This document shows, in pieces, positions 47,318 through 55,521 of a DNA stretch of 64,000 nt (the stretch's first letter is position 1; each line of letters starts with the position of its first letter). The DNA is taken from contig NZ_JAXIVS010000009.1 in the NCBI RefSeq assembly GCF_034259325.1, forward strand, positions 124,001 to 188,000, read 5' to 3'. The stretch is from Hyalangium ruber (GTDB lineage Bacteria; Myxococcota; Myxococcia; Myxococcales; Myxococcaceae). The notes beneath the pieces are model-generated. The model was not told where the DNA came from and made no database searches. It saw only the letters and a program-made list of their open reading frames with translations. The position numbers were made by a program, and so were the translations under genes.

Positions 47318-47788
47318 ATGCCGCGTGAGGCGTCCGCCGGAGGTGTGGTCATCCGCGAGAACGCGGGGAGCTGGGAGGTGGCGGTGATCCGCCCCCACGG
47401 GCGCAACCTATGGGCGCTGCCCAAGGGGCACGTGGATCCCGGCGAGACTCCCGAGCAGACCGCCACGCGAGAGGTGCGCGAGGAGACGGGGGTGACGGCC
47501 TCGCTCATGGCCTCGCTGGGGGAGATCCGCTACGTCTACCAGTTCCGGGGGCAGCGCATCTTCAAGCGCGTCCACTTCTTCCTCTTGCGCTACGAGGCAG
47601 GAGAGCTGGGAGTGCTCCCACCCGGCCCTCGCGTGGAGGTGGACGAGGTGCGCTGGGTGCCGCTGGCACAGCTCGTCTCGTTGCTGGGGTACAAGGGGGA
47701 GAAGTCCATCGCCGCGCGCGCCACACGCCTGCTTCGCGCGGGGGACTCGACTCCCCCCGGGGTGCTCCCTCAGGGAGCGGGCAGCTAG
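47318..47788 (+). CDS. NUDIX hydrolase
   Basis: The protein has 156 residues. The Nudix box G-x5-E-x7-REVREETG is at about 37-59 ([20 protein letters not shown]). It hydrolyses a nucleoside diphosphate linked to some moiety, with a Mg-dependent mechanism; the start [14 protein letters not shown] and the following [13 protein letters not shown] resemble diadenosine-polyphosphate or ADP-sugar-type members. The stop overlaps the rpoZ stop, tail to tail. Confidence 0.9.
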   Translation: MPREASAGGVVIRENAGSWEVAVIRPHGRNLWALPKGHVDPGETPEQTATREVREETGVTASLMASLGEIRYVYQFRGQRIFKRVHFFLLRYEAGELGVLPPGPRVEVDEVRWVPLAQLVSLLGYKGEKSIAARATRLLRAGDSTPPGVLPQGAGS

Positions 47789-48069
47789 ACGGCCGGAGGC
47801 GTCGGAGCGGGGGCGGCACCGGCGGCGGCGGCGGCCTTGGCCTCGTCGCTGGCGTACTTGCCCGACAGCGCCTCGCGCACGTCGCGGTCGAACTTCACGC
47901 GGCCGGTGGCGATCTCACGCAGGGAGAGCACGGGCGGCTTGTTCTTGGAGATCTCGATGATGGGGCGGGCGCCGGCCATCAGCTGGCGGGCGCGCTTGGC
48001 GCCGAGCAGCACCAGGGCGAACCGGTTGTCCACGAGGGGGAGGCAGTCTTCGACGGTAATGCGGGCCAT
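47785..48069 (-). CDS. rpoZ: RNA polymerase omega subunit
   Basis: The protein has 94 residues. [30 protein letters not shown] and [11 protein letters not shown] match omega (RpoZ), followed by an Ala/Pro-rich tail. It binds beta' and helps assemble RNA polymerase. In many proteobacteria rpoZ neighbours gmk and spoT; here neither is adjacent. Confidence 0.95.
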   Translation of the reverse strand: MARITVEDCLPLVDNRFALVLLGAKRARQLMAGARPIIEISKNKPPVLSLREIATGRVKFDRDVREALSGKYASDEAKAAAAAGAAPAPTPPAV

Positions 48070-48206
48070 GGAATCCCTTTGGCGACTCTTGAAGAACGTC
48101 GGAACCTAAAGAGCAGGCCGGGCCGAGTCAAGGAAGGACAACGAAGAGGGGCAGGCGAGCGAACGGCGGCCCGACCTGCCCCAGGGTGCTCCCGAAACCT
48201 GACCGA

Positions 48207-48665
48207 CTAGTCCTTCTTGGTCAGGTCGGCGCGGATCTCGCCGTTCGGGTTCATGTTGGTGTGGATGTTGACGTACATCTTGCCGCCCTCGAAGTTCGTC
48301 ACGTCCGTGTCGGTCAGCTTCACGTCGCTGCACTTCGGGGTGACCGAGCCCTCGGCCTCGGCGCCGATGCTGCCGCTGGTGGCCGCGGGGACCTTCAGGT
48401 GGCAGAAGATCGGCCCGGTGCCGTCCGAACCCACGGGGCCGTGGATGTGGGCGCTGGCGGCGTTGCCGCTCAGGCCCGTGAAGTCACCATCGACATCCAG
48501 GCTCTCGCCGTCGACCTTGACGGTGACGCTGCCGCTGGCGCTGGTCGTGACCGCCGTGGGCTTCTGCGCGGCGCCGCTCAGCGTGCCGGTCAGCTCCGTG
48601 CCGCCACCACACGCCACCAGCGCCAACGTCGACACACATGCGATGAAAAGACGATTCGCCTTCAT
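48207..48665 (-). CDS. CHRD-domain lipoprotein
   Basis: The protein has 152 residues from an ATG at 48665. The signal ends in LALVACG with the lipidated Cys19. The mature part is a small CHRD-type (chordin-like) beta domain: LTGTLSGAAQKP, SASAHIHGP and NIHTNMNPNGEIRADL, with the paired HIHGP and IHT positions typical of the family. CHRD proteins are common in Cystobacterineae; function unknown, possibly metal or matrix binding. Confidence 0.85.
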   Translation of the reverse strand: MKANRLFIACVSTLALVACGGGTELTGTLSGAAQKPTAVTTSASGSVTVKVDGESLDVDGDFTGLSGNAASAHIHGPVGSDGTGPIFCHLKVPAATSGSIGAEAEGSVTPKCSDVKLTDTDVTNFEGGKMYVNIHTNMNPNGEIRADLTKKD

Positions 48666-48824
48666 TGTGTAATCCTCCTTGAGTGACCCACGCGGCGCTG
48701 GAGAGTCCGAACGGCAGGGCTCGAGGCCGTGCCGGGGGCTGGAAGTGAGGTACTGGCCGAGTGGGGTTGCCTGCCTAACAAGCGGCCCTGACAACAGCCA
48801 GCTTTTGGCGGGGGAAGCGTCGCG

Positions 48825-49769
48825 TCATGGACCAAAGTCTGGCACTTGGATGCAGTCGCTAAGCCTTCCAATACCGAACAGTTGCCAACTGCCTTTGGCG
48901 TAGAGGATGCGGCCCTGCGCATCCCAGCACTCCTGGAAGCTGGCGCCCAGCAGGTCTCCCACGAGGATGGTGTACATCCCCACGCCGCCACTGCTCGGAG
49001 TCCACCGACTGGTGATCTCCACATCCTCCTTGGCGTTGCCTGGCACCGCGTCGGTGTTCTTCAGCAGGAATCGCATCTCGCCGAAGCCGCCCGTCTGCTC
49101 CCGGTAGGTGTAGCGGATCTCGGAGGAGGTGGTGGAGGGCGCGGCGAAGATCATCTCCACCCGGATGGGCTGTTGCCGGGTCTGGTAGCCGATGTCGAGC
49201 CGCCGCAGTCCGCGCAGCCCCTCGCCCACCTCGAGCCCCTTGGCCACGGCTTCCTCGATGAAGAGGTGCAGCTCGCCCTCGCCCTTGCGGATGCCAGCGT
49301 CCGCCTTGAAGGAGCCCTCCAGGAAGGACCACCACGTCTCATCGCCGGCCTTCGAGCGCTTGTATTGGAGGCGGTAGTCGAAGGAGTCCCCGTCGCGCTC
49401 CATCACGAAGCGTGCGTCGTGGCCCGGCCGCTTCGAGTCCGCGAAGGGGCCCCAGGTCCGGCGGGTCGGCTCGCGCGTGGTGGGCGGCGTGGTGCGGATG
49501 GCTTCGAGCAGGCTCAAAAGCCCGTCCAGCCCCGCGTTGAAGGTCCCCGAGGCCTCCTGGGTGCTCTTGTAGATATCGGAGGGGTCTCCCAGGGCCAGCC
49601 CATCCCGACGCCGCGCCAGCCCCTGGCCCGAGCTCTTGCCGCTGCCGGGAAGCTTGCTGGCCAGCTCCTCGCGCGTCGGCAGCGCGTTGAGGTACTCGAG
49701 GTCATCGTTGGAGAAGTTGCCGCCGCACGCGGCCAGGAGGCAGAGCAGGGCGGGCCCGAGGTGTCGCAT
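48825..49769 (-). CDS. Lipoprotein B of the sigma/caspase module
   Basis: The protein has 314 residues from an ATG at 49769 with AAGGAG seven bases before. LLAACGG gives Cys15. The pattern LPTREELASKLPG, GQGLARR, RTWGPFAD, SRWTPSSGG and a C-terminal CWDAQG parallels lipoprotein A at 52712-53701 (LPSKE, GQGL, WGPYSD, SRWT, CWD), so the two are paralogues. Beta-rich and probably periplasmic. It begins ten bases after the caspase-like gene, so the two are co-expressed. The disposition suggests the two lipoproteins act on the protease or sense its substrate. Confidence 0.82.
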   Translation of the reverse strand: MRHLGPALLCLLAACGGNFSNDDLEYLNALPTREELASKLPGSGKSSGQGLARRRDGLALGDPSDIYKSTQEASGTFNAGLDGLLSLLEAIRTTPPTTREPTRRTWGPFADSKRPGHDARFVMERDGDSFDYRLQYKRSKAGDETWWSFLEGSFKADAGIRKGEGELHLFIEEAVAKGLEVGEGLRGLRRLDIGYQTRQQPIRVEMIFAAPSTTSSEIRYTYREQTGGFGEMRFLLKNTDAVPGNAKEDVEITSRWTPSSGGVGMYTILVGDLLGASFQECWDAQGRILYAKGSWQLFGIGRLSDCIQVPDFGP

Positions 49770-49779
49770 CGCGCGCTCC

Positions 49780-51366
49780 TTAGAGTTCATACGTCACCAG
49801 CGCCGCCAGCTCCCAGTAGCCGAGGGAGCTCTGCGCATCGACGTTGTAGATGAGGTAGTGGACGCGGCCTCTCCCGGTGAGGTGCAGGCTGCGCAGAAGG
49901 CGATAGCGCAGCCCGGCCACCAGTCCGGGAGAGAACGACGCGTAGTACTGATCCGGGAAGGTGCCGCCGTCGAACTTGCGGCCCATATAAAGGTATGTGA
50001 GCCGCGCGCCCGCGAAGGGGCGCAGCTCGCCCAGGCGCCACTCGGTGGCCAGGGTGGTGCCCAGGTTCAGCACCGAGTAGCGGTAGCCAGCGCCCTCCAC
50101 GGTGTCCAGGTCCAGCCTCGCGGCGCGCCCGCCCAGCGTCACGTCGAAGCTCCACACCCAGTCCTCGCGGAAGTAGTCGTGGAGGTTCGCCTCCGCGCCC
50201 ACCAGCGGCACCGAGAGGAACAGCGAGCGGCGGATGGACGGATCGAAGAAGGACTGCATGCCGCCCGTCAGCCCCACCGTCCAGTACGAGCCACTCCCGC
50301 GAGCGCCCTTCACCGGGTCGTCCGAGAAGGGCGCGTCCCGCAGCCGTGCCTCCTCCAGCACCGTCTCCTGGCCGCGCCGCACCACCACCTCGCCGATGCG
50401 CAGCCGGTCTTCCATGCGACGCTTCACCCGGTAGGTGCCGGGCGCGAGCGCCACCCGCCGCTCCGTGTCCTGCACCTTGTCCAGCTCCGCCACCACCAGC
50501 CCCGCCGGATCCACGAAGTAGTAGGCGCCGGCGGGCGCGGCGCGCGGCACCACCAGCCCCTCCGAGGCGCTCAGGTCCGTGAGCACCAGGTCGCCGTTGC
50601 CCGCGAGGTCATAGCTGAACGTGGGGTGCTGGGGCCCCGCGCTGCTGGCCGCCGTGTCCGCCACCGTGCGGGCGTACGCGTGCGAATACGCCTCGAAGAG
50701 CGTCACCCGGCCGTCTCCGGAGCGGTCCGCGTCTCCCAGCAACCCGCTGGTCAGGTGGTGGGAGAAGTAGCTGCCGCCGATCGCGTCCGACTCCTGCGAG
50801 TCCTCGTCCGCCGAGCTGGAGGTGAGGATGACCATGCCGCGCGCGTCCCGGGCGGCCCCCGAGTCGATGGCGAAGGCGGGGGCGCGCCGGGCGCCCTTCG
50901 TTCGCGTGAGCGCGCCGGAGCGGCACGAGTCCAGGATGGCGATGCGGATGTCCGCGGGCGCATTGGCGAGCCGCTGCTTGAGCGCCTCGAAGGGCAGGCG
51001 CGTGTCCCCCAGCCGCAGCGCGCCATCCTTCGCGTGGCCCGAGTAGTAGATGAAGAGCGCGGTGCGCTCGCCCCGGGCCCGGGCCGCCTTCACCTGGGCC
51101 TCCATGCTGGCCAGCGCAGAGAGGACGTCCTGCGCCTCCTCGTTGAGCAGCAGCCGCGCGTCGGAGGGCGCCACCCCGCCCAGCCGCGTGAGCAGGCCGT
51201 GCATCTTGCTCGCGTCCTCACGGGCGTAGCGCAGCGGCCGTGTGTCCGCGCCTCCCTCATCGTTGCCGATCGCCAGGGCGAAGCGGCGCAGGGGCTCGGC
51301 CTGGGCTCCCGTGGTCAGCAGCAGCGCCAGGGTGAGCAGGCCGGTCTGTCGTCCCAGCCCCCTCAT
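49780..51366 (-). CDS. Exported caspase-like (C14) protease with C-terminal beta-barrel-like domain
   Basis: The protein has 528 residues. A signal peptide (LLTLALLLTTGAQA) precedes a caspase/metacaspase domain (about 26-265) with FALAIGNDEGG, FIYYSGHA containing His111, and ILDSCRSGAL containing Cys148, the complete catalytic dyad. A linking domain has PAGAYYFVD and VALAPGTYRVKRR. From about residue 355 the sequence is amphipathic beta (YWTVGLTGGMQSF, LFLSVPLVGAEANL, YRYSVLNLGTTLATEW, YASFSPGLVAGLRYRLL), ending LAALVTYEL, which looks like an outer-membrane barrel. A protease tethered to the outer membrane is inferred. ATGA overlap with the anti-sigma gene. Confidence 0.85.
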   Translation of the reverse strand: MRGLGRQTGLLTLALLLTTGAQAEPLRRFALAIGNDEGGADTRPLRYAREDASKMHGLLTRLGGVAPSDARLLLNEEAQDVLSALASMEAQVKAARARGERTALFIYYSGHAKDGALRLGDTRLPFEALKQRLANAPADIRIAILDSCRSGALTRTKGARRAPAFAIDSGAARDARGMVILTSSSADEDSQESDAIGGSYFSHHLTSGLLGDADRSGDGRVTLFEAYSHAYARTVADTAASSAGPQHPTFSYDLAGNGDLVLTDLSASEGLVVPRAAPAGAYYFVDPAGLVVAELDKVQDTERRVALAPGTYRVKRRMEDRLRIGEVVVRRGQETVLEEARLRDAPFSDDPVKGARGSGSYWTVGLTGGMQSFFDPSIRRSLFLSVPLVGAEANLHDYFREDWVWSFDVTLGGRAARLDLDTVEGAGYRYSVLNLGTTLATEWRLGELRPFAGARLTYLYMGRKFDGGTFPDQYYASFSPGLVAGLRYRLLRSLHLTGRGRVHYLIYNVDAQSSLGYWELAALVTYEL

Positions 51367-52148
51367 AGCTTGAGCAGCACCCAGTGGGTCTGGTCTCCGT
51401 CCACCTCCAGCGGGTCCATCGTCGCCACGGAATTCCCACTCGCCGCGAACGACCAGCGTGCGGCCTCGCTGGCTTGCGCCACCGTCACCGGCGTGTCGCT
51501 CAACAGCACCACCACGCGCTCAGCGCCCAAACCGGTGAACTCGAGGCTGCCCGGTAGCCAGTGCGGTCCCGCACCGGGTTCCACCGGGAGGCTCTGTCCG
51601 GTCTCGGGGTAGAGCGGGGTCACCTCGCCGGACGCGTCCACCGACAGGGCCAGCACGTACTTGCGCTCAGCGGGCGTGTAGCCCAGCCGTACGCGCTCTC
51701 CGCGATTCAGAGTCTCGGGAGCATCGACCTGGGCCACCCGCTGAGGGCCCTCGCCACCTCCGATGCGCAGCTCCGCCGTCGCGCCGCCCTTCGTCCGCAC
51801 TCCAGGCACCGTCCCCGAGTCGAGCAGCGGACGCGCCGCCACCACCACCAGCACCGCGGCCGCGATAGCGACCACCGGCCCCGCCCAGCGCACTACGGCC
51901 GCGCGAGATGATTTCTGCTGCTTTTCGGCCTTCTCCACCGCCCGGTTCACCCCCGCCTCGAAGCGTTCGAAGGGAATGTCCGCCTCGAACTGGCGCTGGG
52001 CTCCTTCCGCGTCGCGGAGCACCGCGCCGCACTGCTCGCATTCGGCCGCGTGGGTCCGGGCTCGGGTCGCCTCGGCGGTGGAGAGCTCGCCCGCGTGCAG
52101 GCGGCGCAGTGTCCACTCCGAGGGGTGTTCTGGCTGCTGCGTGCTCAT
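51363..52148 (-). CDS. Anti-sigma factor (zf-HC2) with DUF4384-like periplasmic domain
   Basis: The protein has 261 residues from an ATG at 52148. The zinc-binding anti-sigma motif H-x3-C-x2-C is at His33, Cys37 and Cys40 (HAAECEQC). One membrane helix lies at about 88-106. The periplasmic part contains GERVRLGYTPAERKYVLALS and LSVDASGEVTPLYPETGQS, which resembles DUF4384-type domains that are often joined to caspase-like proteases. It overlaps the sigma gene by ATGA, the typical ECF pair arrangement, and the caspase gene by ATGA on the other side. It presumably holds the sigma factor until a periplasmic cue. Confidence 0.87.
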   Translation of the reverse strand: MSTQQPEHPSEWTLRRLHAGELSTAEATRARTHAAECEQCGAVLRDAEGAQRQFEADIPFERFEAGVNRAVEKAEKQQKSSRAAVVRWAGPVVAIAAAVLVVVAARPLLDSGTVPGVRTKGGATAELRIGGGEGPQRVAQVDAPETLNRGERVRLGYTPAERKYVLALSVDASGEVTPLYPETGQSLPVEPGAGPHWLPGSLEFTGLGAERVVVLLSDTPVTVAQASEAARWSFAASGNSVATMDPLEVDGDQTHWVLLKL

Positions 52149-52684
52149 CGGACCCTCAACTCTTCTCCACCCAACTCGGCGAACTGATCCAGCCGCTTGC
52201 GCACCGTGGGCACCGAGCGCCCCAGCACCGCGGCCACCTCCTCCAGCGTCATTCCGTCCACGTGGTAGTGGATGACCGCGGCCTGCGTCTCCACGTCCAC
52301 CTTGGACAACAGCTTGCGCACCAGGTCTCGCGTCTCCATCACCTGCGGGCCGCCGTGGCCCTCGGAGCGCGCCGCCTCGTCCCGCTCGAACCAGGAGCGC
52401 CAGCCGGCCCGCTCCGCGCGCAGTTGGTTGAGGCAGTGGTGCGTGGCGATCTTCATCAGCCACGTCAGCGGCGAGGCGTCGGCCCGGAAGTCGCTCATGT
52501 GGGTGAACGCCCGGGCGAACACATCCTGCATTGCATCCTCGGCCTTTGCCGGATCCTTCAACAGGTAGCGGCAGCGCCCCAGCACGCTGCCGCCGTACTT
52601 CGTATACAGCTCGCGCAGCACCGCCCGCCGGTCCTCGGTCGGACCGCCCTGGATGACCCGCAGGACCGGCTGGCTGGTTCCCAT
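52145..52684 (-). CDS. ECF-type sigma factor
   Basis: The protein has 179 residues. Sigma region 2 is at about 28-95 (YGGSVLGRCRYLLKDPAKAED, DVFARAFTHM, LTWLMKIATHHCLNQLR); region 4 has VETQAAVIHYHVDGMTLEEVA and a helix-turn-helix VAAVLGRSVPTVRKRLDQF. The lack of region 1 and 3 marks it as group 4. It is 27 bases downstream of lipoprotein A. I could not identify its own promoter consensus with confidence. Confidence 0.92.
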   Translation of the reverse strand: MGTSQPVLRVIQGGPTEDRRAVLRELYTKYGGSVLGRCRYLLKDPAKAEDAMQDVFARAFTHMSDFRADASPLTWLMKIATHHCLNQLRAERAGWRSWFERDEAARSEGHGGPQVMETRDLVRKLLSKVDVETQAAVIHYHVDGMTLEEVAAVLGRSVPTVRKRLDQFAELGGEELRVR

Positions 52685-52711
52685 GGTGCGCGCGGCAGTC
52701 TAGTGCGCGGA

Positions 52712-53701
52712 CTACAGCAAGGAATAGACGGGGGTGGAGAAGCTGCCGCACGCGTCCACGGTGCCGTAGCCCAGGGTGATGCCGAGGTGCAGCGTCAGGT
52801 ACTGGCTGTTGAAGTTCGAGTCCCAGCAGTCGCTGACGGTGCCCGCGTTGGAGCCCATGTCTCCGCCGGTCACCTTCACGTCCGAGCGGCCCATGCCGTT
52901 CTGCGTCCAGCGGCTCTTGACGGTGATGTGCTCGATGCCTGGGCGGTTGGTCCCCGGCTTGTCCAGGTTCTTGTCCAGGGCGAAGTCGAACTCACCACCG
53001 GCGCCCGGCGTCTCCTTGTAGCGGTAGTCGGCGTTCACGCGAGTGCCCGGCCGCTCGTCATCCTTCACGTTTCGGAAGTCGGCCTCGACTGTCGCCACCG
53101 TCGCGGCGCTCTCCCGCGTGTAGCGGATGGTCGCCACGCCAAGGTCCTTGCCATGCTCGGGCAGCGTCTGCTCCGCGTCCCAGTCGATCTTCAAGGAGCC
53201 GGAGCCGTAGTTGCGCAGCCGGTTGCCCTGCGCGTCCAGGGCGATCGCGTGCGTGCCGGAGAGGATGACCTTGAAGGCCGAGTCGTCCGCCTCCTTGGCC
53301 TTGCCCGCCAGCTCGTAGGTGTACTCATGCTCGGCCTTCTGCGTGACGGTGAGCTTCCAGGCGTTGCGCTTCAGCGCATCCGAGTACGGGCCCCACACGG
53401 CGACCTCCCCGGTGATCGAGGTGGGCGGGTACTCGGTGATCTCCTCGATGAGGGTGAGCACCGCCGCCGTGCCGCCGTTGACCACCTCCGTGGCTCCGCG
53501 CGTCAGGGCGTAATACTCGCTCGTGTCGCCCTGGCCGAAGGCGCTCACCTCGCCGCTCTTCAGCCCCTGGCCTCGGGTGCCACCCGGTGACTTCAACTCC
53601 ACCGTCTCCTTCGAGGGCAGGCCGTCGCGGAACGCGGTGTCCTCGACCTGGCCACAGCCGACGAACAGCAGGGAGGCGCACAGCAAGCTCTTGCGGAACA
53701 T
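52712..53701 (-). CDS. Lipoprotein A of the sigma/caspase module
   Basis: The protein has 329 residues. It has a lipoprotein-type N-terminus (LLFVGCG, Cys16) and AAGGAAG before the ATG. It contains LPSKETVELKSPGG, GQGLKSG, AVWGPYSDAL, a run of beta strands with many Tyr and Thr, VKSRWTQNG and SDCWDSN near the end. It is a paralogue of lipoprotein B at 48825-49769. It leads the operon that continues with the sigma, anti-sigma and caspase-like genes. A GC-rich hairpin (GCGGCCC/GGGCCGC, about 53720-53740) lies in its 5' leader. Confidence 0.82.
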   Translation of the reverse strand: MFRKSLLCASLLFVGCGQVEDTAFRDGLPSKETVELKSPGGTRGQGLKSGEVSAFGQGDTSEYYALTRGATEVVNGGTAAVLTLIEEITEYPPTSITGEVAVWGPYSDALKRNAWKLTVTQKAEHEYTYELAGKAKEADDSAFKVILSGTHAIALDAQGNRLRNYGSGSLKIDWDAEQTLPEHGKDLGVATIRYTRESAATVATVEADFRNVKDDERPGTRVNADYRYKETPGAGGEFDFALDKNLDKPGTNRPGIEHITVKSRWTQNGMGRSDVKVTGGDMGSNAGTVSDCWDSNFNSQYLTLHLGITLGYGTVDACGSFSTPVYSLL

Positions 53702-53908
53702 GGGTTCTTCCTTTCAGGGGCGGCCCTCACGGGGCCGCGTCGCGTGTGTTCGCCTCCATGGACACAGCCGCCCCGAAAAAGAGAAAAGCCTCTTTTCCAA
53801 GTCAGAAAAGGCCAGCAAAGACGCGGGGTTGTCGCTCGCCTGGCTGCTCAGCGGGCGATCTTGTCCCGGGGTACGACATGGAATTTCCCCCGTCCCTAGC
53901 TTCACCCC

Positions 53909-54769
53909 ATGGAAAAGCGACACCCGAACCATCCCGGGGAGCTGGGAGTCGACGCCTCGCTGGCCGAGCGCGACCGGGCTCCTGATGAGATCAACGCGCG
54001 GGCCCGTGCCGTGGGGCTGCTGCTCGACGCCGGAGTGCCCTTCGTCGTCGGCGGCGCCTATGCCTATGCCACCTATACGGGCATCTACCGCGACACGAAG
54101 GACCTGGACCTGTTCCCCCGAAAACGGGACGCGGGTCGGGCGCTCGAGGTGCTGGAGCTGGATGGGTGGCGCACCGAGCGCACCGATGAGGTGTGGCTCT
54201 ACAAGGCCTTCAAGGGGGAGTACTTCGTCGACTTCATCTTCTCGTCCGGCAACGGCGTGGCGGTGGTGGACGACGAGTGGTTCGAGCACGCGAAGACGGC
54301 CACCGTGTTCGGCCATCGGTGCCTGGTGGCGCCCGCCGAGGAGATCATCTGGTCCAAGTCCTTCGTCAACGAGCGCGAGCGCTATGATGGGGCGGACGTG
54401 AACCACCTGATCCTCAAGGCCGGTCGGCAGATGGACTGGGAGCGGCTGATGCGTCGCTTCGACCGGTACTGGGAGGTGCTCTTCAGCCACCTGATGATGT
54501 TCCGGTTCGCCTACCCGTCCGAGCGCGACATCATCCCCGACTGGGTGATGGCGGAGATGATGTCGCGCACGCTGGACTCGGTGCGCGAGGGCAACTGGGA
54601 GGAGAACTTCTGCCGCGGCAATCTGATCTCGCGGGTGAACTACCACGTGGACATCCACCACTGGGGTTTCCGCGATGGCCGGGCCTGGGACGAGAACGAT
54701 CGAAAGAATGGAGGAGGCGAGCGTGGCGCGCGACCCGAGCTCGAAGATACGGCTAGCAGCGGTCGGTGA
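53909..54769 (+). CDS. Nucleotidyltransferase-fold protein
   Basis: The protein has 286 residues. GG at 48-49 (FVVGGAYAYATYT) and D-x-D at 65-67 (KDLDLF) form the active-site signature of the Pol-beta-like nucleotidyltransferase superfamily (MenT/AbiEii-like or MNT type). The C-terminal region is helical with EIIWSKSFVNERERYDGADV, then a long tail. Overlap of 47 bases with the metallophosphoesterase gene suggests that they work together, for example in adding and removing a nucleotide. Substrate unknown. Confidence 0.82.
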   Translation: MEKRHPNHPGELGVDASLAERDRAPDEINARARAVGLLLDAGVPFVVGGAYAYATYTGIYRDTKDLDLFPRKRDAGRALEVLELDGWRTERTDEVWLYKAFKGEYFVDFIFSSGNGVAVVDDEWFEHAKTATVFGHRCLVAPAEEIIWSKSFVNERERYDGADVNHLILKAGRQMDWERLMRRFDRYWEVLFSHLMMFRFAYPSERDIIPDWVMAEMMSRTLDSVREGNWEENFCRGNLISRVNYHVDIHHWGFRDGRAWDENDRKNGGGERGARPELEDTASSGR

Positions 54770-55457
54770 TCTTCACTGTCGAGACGACCAGCACGGCCGG
54801 TTCCGGCAGCTCGTCAAACAGGTCAACGCCTCAGCCGATGTGCTGGTGCTGTGCGGAGACCTGACGGACCGGGGGATGGCCGAAGAGGGCAAGGTGCTGG
54901 CCGAGGAGCTGTCGGCCCTGCGAGTGCCGTGTGCCGCGGTGCTGGGCAATCACGACTACGAGCATGGGCAGGTGAAGGAGATCTGCGGTGAGCTGTCCAA
55001 GGTGGGCATCCACATCCTGGACGGAGATCACTTCATCTTCGAGAAGGTGCTCGGCATCGCCGGGGTGAAGGGCTTCGGCGGCGGCTTCGGCAACGCCACG
55101 TTGCAGGCGTTCGGCGAGGGACAGACCAAGTCCTTCGTGCAGGAGGCGGTGACCGAATCGCTCAAGCTGGAGGCGGCCCTGAGCCACCTCGACACGCCCA
55201 AGCGGGTGGTCATCATGCACTACTCGCCCATTCCGGAGACGCTGGAGGGGGAGAACATCGAGATCCGCCCCTTCCTGGGCACCAGCCGCCTGGCCATGCC
55301 CATCGACCACTACAAGGCGGAGGCGGTGTTCCACGGGCACGCGCACCACGGCACGCGCGAGGGCAAGACGCGGGGCGGAATCCCCGTCTACAACGTGGCG
55401 ATGCCGCTGATGGCCAAGCACACCCCGGATCAGCGCTTCGCGATCCTGGAGCTCTGA
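54723..55457 (+). CDS. Metallophosphoesterase
   Basis: The protein has 244 residues from a GTG at 54723 with GGAGGAGG five bases before; an ATG at 54708 is a possible alternative. Dimetal-binding motifs are GDLH (15-18), GDLTD (45-49), GNHDYE (75-80), HYSPIPE and GHAHHG. The order matches calcineurin-like phosphoesterases. Cytoplasmic. It overlaps the nucleotidyltransferase gene and ends just before a strong bidirectional hairpin. Confidence 0.92.
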   Translation: MARDPSSKIRLAAVGDLHCRDDQHGRFRQLVKQVNASADVLVLCGDLTDRGMAEEGKVLAEELSALRVPCAAVLGNHDYEHGQVKEICGELSKVGIHILDGDHFIFEKVLGIAGVKGFGGGFGNATLQAFGEGQTKSFVQEAVTESLKLEAALSHLDTPKRVVIMHYSPIPETLEGENIEIRPFLGTSRLAMPIDHYKAEAVFHGHAHHGTREGKTRGGIPVYNVAMPLMAKHTPDQRFAILEL

Positions 55458-55473
55458 GAGGCGGGAGAGGGCA

Positions 55474-55505
55474 GGGGAGGCCGTCGCTTCGGCGGCGACC
55501 TCCCC
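55474..55505. terminator. Bidirectional hairpin with UUCG loop
   Basis: A 14-bp stem (one mismatch, one G-U) with a TTCG tetraloop lies between convergent stops at 55457 and 55522. There is no U-tract in either direction, but the stem is very stable. Confidence 0.65.
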
Positions 55506-55521
55506 GTGCCGTTGCGGGGCG

